A stretch of DNA of 64,000 bases from Tachypleus tridentatus (Eukaryota > Arthropoda > Merostomata > Xiphosura > Limulidae), in the NCBI RefSeq assembly GCF_004210375.1, contig NC_134833.1, positions 141,662,127 to 141,726,126 on the forward strand. Reading direction: 5' to 3'. Of this stretch, positions 35,404-47,500 are shown piece by piece; position 1 is the first letter of the stretch, and the number at the start of each line of letters is the position of its first letter. A model generated the notes under the pieces. That model ran no database searches. It was not told where the DNA came from and was given only the letters and a program-made list of their open reading frames with translations. The translations under genes were made by a program, and so were the position numbers.

Positions 35404-35654
35404 TTAACACTCCTACGAAAAGTGGGGCCTGATAGGCCCCAGAGCAACTTGAAAGGTTATTAATATTAGGCTAATAAATTTGTATTTAAATGAAATTGCT
35501 ATTTCATTTGATTTCATTTCATTAAAGTGAAATCACCAAAATGTGCATGACATTTGATTTCATTTCATTTAAATACAAAATTATTAGCCTAATATTAATA
35601 ACCTTTCAAGTTGCTCTGGGGCCTATTAGGCCCCACTTTTTGTAGGAGTGTTAA
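35404..35654. mobile_element. TTAA-flanked MITE with about 90-bp inverted repeats (piggyBac-like)
   Basis: TTAA at 35404-35407 and 35651-35654 bound a 243-bp element. The ends begin CACTCCTACGAAAAGTGGGG and CACTCCTACAAAAAGTGGGG (mirrored) and remain inverted copies for about 90 bases with about three mismatches. Each arm also holds the short palindrome GGGGCCTGATAGGCCCC. TTAA duplication is the mark of piggyBac elements. Confidence 0.85.
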
Positions 35655-35999
35655 AATGTACTGAGAGTGGTTTCCTCAGCCATTTTAATATGTAAAAAGA
35701 TTACTGCATTCTTGGAAGATTTCAAGGATGTAGGTTGTGCCTTTAGTGTCCTCAATACATACATCATAGTTACTAAGTTTAATAAATTATAGCGAAATTC
35801 TATCGTATCACTACAGTCAATGATTTGTTGGTTAAACTGTATATATAAAACCTAAAACAAATTCTTTGATATCCTCTATATGCAAAATTTTAAAAGGCTT
35901 AGGAGCCCATATCTAGCACCAACCACATTCAAAGATCAAAGTTAGAAGATAATTATTTGCTTTACTTTTTGTTCTATATTTTAAGAAAAAAAATAAGTT

Positions 36000-38900
36000 T
36001 ATAATTTATTTCTAAATAGTAATAATCTATATACACAATGTATAATAACTGAAATATGATTGTATATTACACAATAATTCAGTAAAATACAGTCAAGAAT
36101 AAAGTTTCATTTTTTTTGTTACTGGGTTAATGACATGTGTATGCAATTTTAGCTAGGCATGACTGGAAAGGTTGAAATGTCTGGCTGTGTCTGTACGCAT
36201 ACAAATATATAGCATTTTAAGACTTTAGCTACTTAGACTAAACATTTGTATGTGTTATTTCTAGTGATTCTAATACAAAAAAGTATAATTTATATTTATT
36301 TCCTAATTTTTTAATTAACACTTAACCAGTTTCCTAATTGGTTAAGTGACAGACCCTACATAGTAGAGCAGAGAACATAACAAAATGTAAAGTCTTACTG
36401 AAAACAAACATTTGGAATGTACTTACAAATTTCAAATATTATTTATGTAATGTCTAAAACTTCCTAAGTTCTAAGCAATTTATATAAATAAATTTGCACT
36501 CAAACAGTACTTGATGAAGTACCTCCCCCTTTTTTTTTTTAAATAGGATTTTACTTCCATATTCCAAAGCTGGCAATTTGGTGGAAGCACCCTGTTAAAA
36601 GAAACATCTAATTCAAAATAGCAAGAAAAAGCAAATATCAACATTTCAGTTGAAACCAAAATGCTTCATGAAATTTTATTAATTACCTTTTAGAAATAAG
36701 CACTTATCTTCTTGCACATGTTACAAGTTCACAGATAAGATGAATAAATGAACACTTTTTGGGAAATATTTACAAGAAACTGCCTGAAAAATAATCTAAC
36801 CGTAACAATCTGTCCCCAAAGTATTATTTATTCATACCTATTATCAACAACTTACTTGCACATTCTACCCAATACATGTTACAAGAAAATAACATTTCTG
36901 AATTACAACTGCATTTACTTTATTTGTAGAGCTGTTCTCATTAGTTAACTGAAAATGAAAAAAACAAACAAAAAACTTTGAGTTATGTAGGTAACACCAA
37001 CCAAAAAAATATAAAACATGACATAAAGCCATGTATATAGATTTTATTTTAACACAGAGTGCAACCACACAATAAACAAAATACTTTATCCCACTCTGGG
37101 ACTCTACCAATACATTACCATGCTTTTTATAAGAACTTCTGTCTGCATGGAAACAATTAATACTCTAAAACTATCATTTAATTTGTATCACCTTCAATAA
37201 CATTTCTAATTTTGTAACATGAAAAGTTTTTTCTCTTGAGATGGTTTGTTCTAGCTAATTATTTCCTGCTTGATACAACTAAATCATATACAAAATTTGT
37301 TTTAGACCAAGAAAGTCACTTTACTGAACACTGTTTGAAGTATCCATGAAAAGCTCTTATAATTGCTGACACCTCTGCAATTAAAGAATCATTCCCCCTC
37401 TTCCTAAAACATGTTTTAAATCACTATATTCATACACTACCTTGAAATGAGGCTTCATCTACCTATATACATATAGTTCAATATAGGCTCTGCATAGAAC
37501 CTAGGATTTAAAGAAATATAGAAAACTGCATCACTGTAAGAGATGTTTATTGCAATTTCTTTGCAAAACTTGTACATCAAGATAGCAATAAAAACAGTTT
37601 AATTTTGAAATTACAAACTAAACATCAAAATTCCTTTTTTTTTTGTTTTGTTAACAGAACCTGTCAAAAACAGCCTTCCTGTAAAAGATTCAATTTCAGT
37701 TTGTTTTTTCAGTATGGAAAGCATGTAATAACGTAATATCAGTGCTCATGAGCACTGCATATTTGCTAATGTACACAATTTCAATGAAAGCCCTTTATAA
37801 ATTACTTACATTTAGTCTCAGATGCATGTATCATCCTCATGCCTGATACTGGCAATAAAGTAATAAAACCAAATGTGACCCATTTCTAAGAAAATGAAAA
37901 TGTATGATTTAATGTCAGAAGTAACTGAATTATGGAAAAAAAAACAACCTGAAAAACGGAGCATTTACTTACAAATGAATAAGAGTTCAACTGAAAATAT
38001 ACACTGATTTGGAAATAATACATAAACTATAATACAATAATAAATTTTCTTGTTGCCAACTTGGTCACATTTGTTCCAGATACTTGATGACAATATATTA
38101 AAAACAAAATTTTGGTATTAAAACAATTTACTTGTTAAACTGTGGACTTGTCATTTTAAATGAACTAATAGCTGATTTGTTTGTTTTATGAACACTAAAA
38201 TTTGTTACTGTGCAATACACTAAAATAATATGCCCAATGCTATCTAAGTTTGTGACAATTGCATGTAAAAATCCAATGGCTGAAACCTCAAATGACTATA
38301 AATTGTGAACTTTTCATAATGTATGTTGAAAATTACTTAAGACAAAAATGCTATTGTGAGCATCATATAATTACACTAATTAGAATAATCACTTTGTCAA
38401 AAGTACATTTGCTTAGTTTGGACCAATTAAATGGCACAAAGAACATCATCCTTTCAATCCACACATGACATCATCTGAAAAACAAGTGTGAACTCTCAGG
38501 ATAACAAAAGTACACACTCATTCACACACACAGTTCTTTAATGTAAATGGAATTATTATTAAACTTCATGAAAAATAACACTCATCAAAACTAAAGGTGA
38601 TTAGTTCAAATTGACCATGATGTTAATTTAAATTCATCCTTGTACATTTAAGTTTGACAGAACGTAGAATATGGTTTCCATAACACTACAACACAGGAAA
38701 AAATAGCCATAAAATGCAAAAGAAAAAACAAGTGACTAAATTTAATAAACTGTAAATTGAAGACTCTTTAAAGAACTGCATATCAGCTTTAAATAAAGCT
38801 AACTTATGAACAAAGTTTTGTATAAAACTTCAGATAATCATATAGTCTTAATTACATACATAGATATACATGCATGGTTTCATGGTTTACGGTAAATACA

Positions 38901-39380
38901 GAACAATCTAACATACCATAATAACAGGTACAGCTGAGAAATGTTGTGGAAAGTACTTTTAATGGAAACATTTTCCTAAGTCTTTGATATCACCATCAGG
39001 GTAATAAATTCTCCCTGAAATTCAAATTTCTAAATTGGTTACATGACTAATTTGCAAATTACTAAAGGTTGATTGGATGATCTATTTTGTATAACATACT
39101 CAATGAAATAGCATGAAAAATCTTGAATGCAGACGTTTGCGTGTGTATATGTATAATCTTTATCTAGATATAGTACATTACGAACTCAAGGGTCCAATTA
39201 GTAAATCTGTTAAATTCTTCAAGTAATAATAATGTTTATAAGTTTAAAGCACACAATGAAGAAGAGAAGACGAGACCAATTTCACAACAACCCTGCAAAA
39301 CTAAGTCACTGATGTGAGGGTAAACTGAATGAATTTCACGATAAAGTGAATACCGATGCCACTACATCACGATGATGTCA
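36000..39380 (-). other. Probable Nova 3' UTR and downstream DNA
   Basis: No gene, no clear transposon, AT-rich, directly downstream of the Nova stop. Nova transcripts usually carry long 3' UTRs. Several AATAAA hexamers occur on the minus strand (for example near 37546) but I cannot choose the cleavage site. The left limit given is arbitrary. Confidence 0.4.
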
Positions 39381-40739
39381 TTAACGTATGGTTACAAAAC
39401 TGTTTTGACGAGCTCTCTTTGCTTCCTCTCCACTGATTTGTTGTTCAATGAGATAATGGGCAGTGCTGACAGTAGATGGAGGGCCAGTTATTGTTACAAT
39501 ACGATTACGTGTTCCAGGTGCAAATATACCTTTTTTGGATATTTGAATGTTAGCTCCACTTAGTCGCTGGATTTCCAAAAGGGACTTCCCACCAGGGCCT
39601 AAAATGGCACCAACAATATTTTCACAAACTTCAACTTCTATTTTGGCTGTTTCTCCCTGCTGATCATCTGTTGATGGGCTTTTGTGTATTGCAGAAGGAC
39701 CAGAATTCAAACATGTTCCAAGACCAAAAGAGTTGTTGTTAATTGGCAGATTAGAAGTATTTGGAGATCCTAGCACAGGAGAGTTGCGTTGGAATGGGTC
39801 AAAAGCTGTGGAACCATCACCTTGAAAGTGAAATCTTTCATTGGATCTACTAACAGATGGTGAAGAAAAACCAGGAAACATACCAACACTTGACATACCT
39901 GTACTCATGTTTCCTCCCAATGGTCCAAATATGTTTGATCCTCCAGTTAAGGGACCTGAAGTGGTTACTGCACTACAAGCAATATCCATTTCTGGCAAGC
40001 CTGTACATGATGTAAACATATTTTGGTTAGGTATATTTCCAGGAGGAATGGGGCAGGTAGCAGGAGCAGAGGAACCTATCCCACCCATCACTGTAGCACC
40101 ATTCATGCTATTAAACATCGCACCTAAGCCTAACCCTAGTACTCCATAATTTGCAAGAGTGTTCATTGCAGTCGTAATCTCAGCTGTCGCCTGTTCAGAG
40201 TATCCATTTCCTCGTAAGATAAGTTTGATATTATCTATACCCTGAGTAATATTACTATTAGGAACTCCACGTGATCCCATACCTGCTGAAAATGGCATAA
40301 TACTAGCTGTACTTCCCGTTCCCTGGGAACTTCCAAAGTTATTGTTCATTGTTGGACTAATACTACTGAGACTTCCACTTGAACTGTAGCTTGTGTTATT
40401 GTTACTTAATCCACCATTTCCTTGACCACAACTTGAAGAAGCATATGGTGACCCTGTAGGATTAAAATTGGCTACTGGACCAGAAATATCTGCATAACTA
40501 ACATTAAGACAACTGCCACTTTGAGGATCTTCAGCAATTTTGGCCAATATCAAATTAAAAGCTGTCTTATTGTTCTCCGTTTCTCCTATTACTGTTATAC
40601 ATCTCTCAGCCAGGGCATGATCATGTGATTTCTGTGATATCTGAACGTACGCACCACTTTCTTCCTTTATTTGTTTGATGTAGCTTCCGCCTTTCCCAAT
40701 AATCATCCCCGCAGTACTATTAGGAACTAATATTTTGAT
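39381..40739 (-). CDS. Nova: Nova coding exon 4 (KH2, spacer, KH3, stop)
   Basis: A 1359-base terminal exon of 452 codons plus TAA. It starts [18 protein letters not shown] (KH2), runs through the [19 protein letters not shown] signature and a low-complexity Ser/Gly/Asn/Pro spacer, and ends with KH3 ([16 protein letters not shown], then [19 protein letters not shown]) and the tail [11 protein letters not shown]. Acceptor TTTTTCTCTCAG. Confidence 0.97.
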   Translation of the reverse strand: MKILVPNSTAGMIIGKGGSYIKQIKEESGAYVQISQKSHDHALAERCITVIGETENNKTAFNLILAKIAEDPQSGSCLNVSYADISGPVANFNPTGSPYASSSCGQGNGGLSNNNTSYSSSGSLSSISPTMNNNFGSSQGTGSTASIMPFSAGMGSRGVPNSNITQGIDNIKLILRGNGYSEQATAEITTAMNTLANYGVLGLGLGAMFNSMNGATVMGGIGSSAPATCPIPPGNIPNQNMFTSCTGLPEMDIACSAVTTSGPLTGGSNIFGPLGGNMSTGMSSVGMFPGFSSPSVSRSNERFHFQGDGSTAFDPFQRNSPVLGSPNTSNLPINNNSFGLGTCLNSGPSAIHKSPSTDDQQGETAKIEVEVCENIVGAILGPGGKSLLEIQRLSGANIQISKKGIFAPGTRNRIVTITGPPSTVSTAHYLIEQQISGEEAKRARQNSFVTIR

Positions 40740-41512
40740 CTGAGAGAAAAACAGGCAGAATTATGAACTAGAAACATTTAAAGCATTCTAATAGAAATTG
40801 CTGTTCTTTTTTGTTTTAACCCTTAAACTGCAACCATCATCAATTGATGTTGTTGCTTAAGGGTTAACAGATTAATGTTCAAATACTTTTGGTAGTTATA
40901 TTACAGATATTTAAAACACTCAATTTCATTTACCAATATTTACCCAAATAATTTCTACCCATCACAACAAACTGGAAATGTTCTTAAGATGTATAATTAA
41001 TATCTAAACAATGTTTGTTTTTCAATCACTATTACAAAAACTTATAATAAGAGTCAACCAATAAGACTTCTTAGATAATTATTTGTTGAACATTTCTTAT
41101 ATCTTACCTGTTTCTCTCGTTCAGCTGGCTGTTTGTGGTCAAAATCTATTGCCATTTTTGCATTAGGATCTGGTTTTTCTTTGATTTTCTCTGTGATAAA
41201 TTCATGTATCATAGTGATGCCTTCTAAACTGCCCGTAATAAGACAGACTCGTTCTGTTGTACCTAGTTTTGTAGAATACCGAGTTACTTTCAGAAGCATA
41301 AAACAATGGATTACTACCTGGAATAGGTATTTATATTTTTAAGTAATGACTAAACAATAGATTTTTTATACACATAAGCACAGGAACATATTGGCTTAAT
41401 TGGGCTGGGGTCCAACGAGAAGTTTTACTTTATTTAATTTAAGCAATATCTATATTTGAATTTTTTTTTTTTTTTTTTTTTTATTACTATCACCAAACAT
41501 CCTGCTACACTA

Positions 41513-41553
<41 letters not shown>

Positions 41554-44500
41554 TGACTGTAGCCCTACTAATATTTTCTCTTCCGATGCTGTGCTTATAT
41601 ATTTCTAATGTCTTCTGTTTTTATGAATAATATTAGTTCAGTATGATTTATTTTGTTTTCCAACACTTAAAATACACTGATTTGTAAAACAAAAGTCCAC
41701 AGAAGAGTAATAGTTTGTGATAAATATTTAAAATGGTACACGGGATGTGTGCACACTGATATTGTAACAGTTATATTCAAATATTTTATGCATCGTTTAA
41801 TTATACCCTCATATATTTTCTTCTCTAAGAAATATACATCAAGTTCACTACAATCTCTTGTAACAACATTAGAAGGTTGAAAAATTCTATGTACTCTCTC
41901 ACTTTCAAAACATACATACAAAAAACATCATCAGCCTACAACAGACTTCATATTTTTGATGTAATATTGGCCTGTAAAAATGTTCTAAAAATATATAATT
42001 AATATTTAAAGACCACACACCAGCTAATACTCAAAAGCAGTTAATTCTAGCTTAAACCAACAGGCATATATTTTAAAAGGAGTTTAGTGTAATATTGTAG
42101 TACCAAAACTTACTCTATTTTAACAATGTCACATACTATTTATGCAATAAGACACATGTACCCAACATTTCTACATGAAAAAAAACACCAACAGCAGATA
42201 ATACAAAAAAACAGTTTTACAAGTATTCAAGTTACAATAATTTATTAATGAGATATAAGCCAGGATTAAGGGTGGGTTTATTATGACCAAAGCCAAAAAA
42301 CTTTTGATCTGGGTGATATCCCAGCTAAATAATTAAAAAAAAAAAAAAAATTGGGTAAGGCTAAAATCTCAACTGTAAATATACATTGGAATATGAAATA
42401 AAAGGAAATTTAGTAACATCCAACCCTCCTCTGTGAACTACAAGCTGGTAATTCAGAATTATTTTTAGTTAATTCACATTTCTTCAAATAAACAGTATTT
42501 AGAAGTTTCATCACTTACACAAGCTCAAAGAACTGACTGCTCCAACAACCTCTCAGATTCTATGGTTAACCAAAAAAAATATGCTGCTGATTTTTAATTT
42601 CTACACTTATACTTTTCTAAGAAAGTTCTGTAAAATTATACAAACCTGGATAAAAATCATTTGCTTTGGACATCTTAATTCGAGCACCTGATTCATTCTG
42701 AAGTTGAGCAATGGTTTCTCCACCTTTCCCAATGATAGCTCCAGCAGCCACTGAGGGTACAAGGATTTTGAAATGGTATGTTCCATTGGCTGTAAGACGA
42801 ATATACAAGCCATCTTTATAAAACTCAGTTTTGAAAACTTATCATACTACAAAAGATGAGTTTCACTTTAGCATGCCAGTCCAAGATAAGCAAAATAATT
42901 TTGGACAGGAAAAAATTGGTATGTTACTTGTTCAACAAGGGAAGTAAGTTTACAAACATGTTTTCCCATAAAGAAATTTATCTCGGTTTCTCAAGTTATT
43001 TTTTCACAGATGCAGCTATTTCTATTTGTCACAATTCCACCAAAACATTTGATATTTATGTTCTTTTCATATTTCATGGCATCATTTATCGGACAATAAT
43101 TTTTCAGTCATGTTAAGTAACCTACTGTTGTCTATTCCAAAAATAAAAAAATAGTAACATGTAAAGATAAGGTACAACTAGTATCAGAGAATAAACATCA
43201 ACTTAGGACCAATACAGTAAACATAAACTTAGTACCAATACAGCCTAGAGAGATTAATTTTAATTTCCACTTCATTTTTGAGTAGTTTATTATTACTTGT
43301 TTCATTAACCTTTTATTGCAATTACATTCCTTAAATATTCATAAACCAAAAGACCATATGAATAAAACCATCTTATCAATCCCACTTTACACCTAGTGTA
43401 CAAAGGTTTATTAATAATATATTTTAATAACCTGAACACCGTGCAAACAAGAATGCAATAACATTTTTTTTGCATTTGATCCTTTTATTTTCAGCCATCA
43501 ATTTCATTTTATATTATTCTTTCCACTGCTCTTTCTTTCATTTCAGGATATTACTCATTTATGAAAAAGACATGGGACACTACTGATTGGCTGTGTATAA
43601 TTGTGCAAACCCCATTTATTCTGCAAAAGTGGGTATTTTCATTAAAAAACCTACTTGCTTAAAAAGTGGGTGATAAGAAAAAAAAGATATGCTTACACCT
43701 ATAATTTAGTTTTAATCGAGAAACAAATTGTAATTTTTGGGGAAAAAAGGGGATATTATTTTAACATATTTGTTGCTATTAATAGGGTAGGGAGAGCAGA
43801 AATAAAGCTCTATATGACAGAACCGATACAGAAACATATTAGCAATAATTGTGCCCACCCTTATATCCCAAATAAACTAATAGACTCTGGAAACTTAGAT
43901 TTTTAACTAAGATTTTTTTATGCACCCTATGTTTCTTGACCCAGGGAAAACGTAACTGAAAATAAACCTTCTGCCAGATATTTTTTTTTTACTGGTACAA
44001 ATTGGACATCCTCCCCAGATTCACAGTAATGCAATGCACTGCAAGCAACATCACCACTCACATTATATTAAGCAGTTTTCTTTCCAGTTTTCTCATAATA
44101 TGATTTCCTAAAAAGCACACACAAGATTTACTTTTTCTGAGAATAATGTAAGTTAAGCAATTTTTGTTTCTTTTACATATATATGGAAATATATAAAGAT
44201 TGTATGTTGTATATAGCTGTACAATCTATTGTTTCTTTTCACAGTACCAATGCAAACAAACCTTTTTAAGTTTGGCATTTCTAGCAGAGTTGTCCAAGAA
44301 ACACGTTGACTTACATACAGACTACGAGTCAAGTTAAACTTGAGGTTTTGTTCCTTAATGAATATGTGTATTCTATATTCAAACACTCAATCAGTGCCAA
44401 GTTTTAGTGTTAATCACAACACTCACTATCATAAAAGCAAGATTCTGAAGTAAAATGCAAGTCTGCATGACATGACCCTACTGCAAGTCACTGGACTTCA

Positions 44501-47500
44501 AAATAATGTCTTTGCTATGAAACAGCCCTAAATGTGGAGAATAAAAAAACAAAACAAAGGAAGCCAAGTTACAAGTTTAGGGACATTATCATCCAAAGAC
44601 TGAATGAAAATAGTAAAGAATTCTGAAGCATTTAATACTGCATACTTTACACTTAACCATAAGGTATCTTCCATTCATAGCTTAATAAAATTACAAGTAA
44701 AAATTGATACCCACTTGCAAAACTTTTAAGTTTTGCAAAATTAACAAGTATGCAAAACCTTTTGCAGATACCATATATAAGAATTCATTATAAATAAAAT
44801 AAACAAGGCCCAAACCTCACAAGCAGTACAAGTTTGGAAAAAATTCAAACTCATGCAGATAATTTTTTTTTCAGACAGGTAAAAAAAATTGGCCCTTACT
44901 TCTATATGACAGGTGATTTACAAATTTAGTATCAAATCAAATTTTTTTCAGACAGGTAAAAAATTGGCCCTTACTTCTATATGACAGGTGATTTACAAAT
45001 TTAGTATCAGATAATTTTTTTTTCAGACAGGTAAAAAATTGGCCCTTACTTCTATATGACAGGTGAATTACAAATTTAGTATCAAATTTGTAGTATGTAA
45101 CTAAATTTGACTGAAAAACAAGTAACCTAGGAGAAAAAGTTCAAGAATAAATTAGGTTTTGATTCAGACAATCTATAAACCTATTACAGTAATATGCAGG
45201 ATTGCTGTTTCTATATTGTAGTAACTTATGAATGCTTTCTTTTAAATGCATCCACACAGATTTACACACACACACTTTTTTTTTTGTTGTAAAGTGTACT
45301 TTTGTAATTACTTGTAAATACTCAAATTACATGAACAGCCTCCCATTAACAACATTACACAAAATGTGTCAGACTTTATGAAGTACCTAAACACTGTTCC
45401 TATCATTACAAAGTATGTAGAGTTTTTGTTGTTACAAAGTAATTTGTAAAACTAACCAGCCATTCCACATTGGAATACATGGTTTTAGCTATATATATGT
45501 AAATGATTGATGATAAACATCACCAAAGTATAAGTTAATACATCATTAACTTTCAAATTACTCAAACTTTTGAGATGATGCTTTTTATATATGATATTAA
45601 CTAGTGAATGCATCTATTTAAGAAAGTCCCAAGTTATTAAACATTGCTTTATAACACAGATATGCTGAAGAAAATCTTATATTTTTAATATACATAAAAT
45701 TACTAAAATAAAAACATTAGCAAGAATATCTGCTTCACCCATTTTATTTACAACAACAGCTGTAACAGAAAAAAGTTGGATACAGTTAATGATGGGTAAA
45801 ATTACTTTGCTATAATGAACAATTTTTTTTTACTGAAGAAGTATTTCCGATAGATAGATACCTCTTTTCACAGAAAGCTTGATGTAAGTTGCCCTCTACT
45901 GTTGAAACGTTTTGCTCACCACTCACCTTGATACTCCTACTTACTTCTGCACATTAACATGCAAATGACTAGGCAGCAATTCTTCACCAACAGAAGTGCA
46001 ACACTACCAATATTGTAAATGGTGACTTCTATAACCTTGCAGCTGTTAAACACTTCAAGACTGGTCAGATGACACCAAACAAAATCACAAGTGGAGAGGC
46101 CAGGTAGGAAAATACGAGAGAATACAAGTATTTATTGGAAACATTTTCAGTTTAAAAAAATATTAACTTACTATATGACATCTTACCTCTTGTTACAATA
46201 AACTAAAATCATACACTGAACAGGTAGAGAGCTGGTAAGAAGCTGACCCCCCCTCCCCTGGAAGAAGTGCCTGGAGGAAAATGATGGCGTTTGAGAAGGA
46301 ACTAAAAACACACTCATGGAAAACTACACCACTATTGAGTCAGGTATACTCTTTAGTAATGTGTTACAAAAAAAAAGAAGAAGCCCAGACATCAGCCCCT
46401 GGTGTAGAGTGGCTAGGGCACAACAGACCATAAAGGGGATTTTGATCTCAACCAACAACTGGCAGCAATGAGAACTAATCCAGTCCACAGGAGGATTGTA
46501 ACAATTCAAACATATTTGAGGACTTATTGCTGCACTGGACTCCAATCAACACTCAATCTCCAGGAACTGACATCTGGCATATGGTAGGAAGGAGGGGGCC
46601 CCAGCCAGTAGGCAAATTGCAATATATGGCAGAATGCCAACACCTGATGCTATTTGGAATTGATTCCAAGGTTCACAGTAGGAAGGGCATCTACATTGCT
46701 AGAATGCCATCACTGTACTCTTGACTGATTGGCATTGTGTACATTCAAGATGATAGGTCTTCATGGTCCACTCCAGTGACTAGAACAACGAAAAAGTGCA
46801 TTGGAGAGTCCAGAGAATGACAGCAGTGGAGACAGTGCAATGAGTGATCACATCACCATATTTTAAGAAGAAGAGCAACCTTGTTAAAAGGGTCAATCAG
46901 TCAGCACTTCGAGGCATCTGAAATTGTATATCAGGTCCAGAGGAATGATCAGGAAAATGAAAAATATAAGAACTGAGAAAAAAAGTAGTGAACACATTAG
47001 AATGAAATTGTTCAAACTTCAAGAACAATGGGAATATGGATTTCAAGGAAAGACTATATAACAAAACAAAGACAGATTCAAATGGAAAACTGCATTCAGG
47101 TGCCAAAAAACCAAAAAAAAAAAGATGGTACATGAGGAACTCTAGGATAGGAAGGACAAACTCTTTAGACAGACAAACAGCAATATGTATACCACTTATG
47201 CCAGTAATCCACCATGGAGGAAGGATGAACCACAAAATAAATTACATGCTGAGAAAGTCCAACTAATCAAGTATGAAACTAGATAAAAGATACATATAAA
47301 GGAGGAGTCAGGTATGGATGAATGAGTGACACTGGAAAGCAAATGATGGAGGAGTGTTGGAGATAAAGTAAAAGAAAGGGGAGGCAACAATAAAAACTGG
47401 CCTTGTAGTGGAAATAATTGGAAGCTAGCCAACACAAAGTAACCATTAGAATGCTACAATGAGTTTCTTTAACATGTAGGCTCCCAAGCTGATTTTGCCA

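Noticed and set aside
39841..40149. 102-codon open frame on the plus strand
   Set aside because: Shadow of the Nova terminal exon on the opposite strand.
43655..43906. 83-codon open frame on the plus strand in Nova intron 1
   Set aside because: No motif, no splice sites, base composition like the intron.
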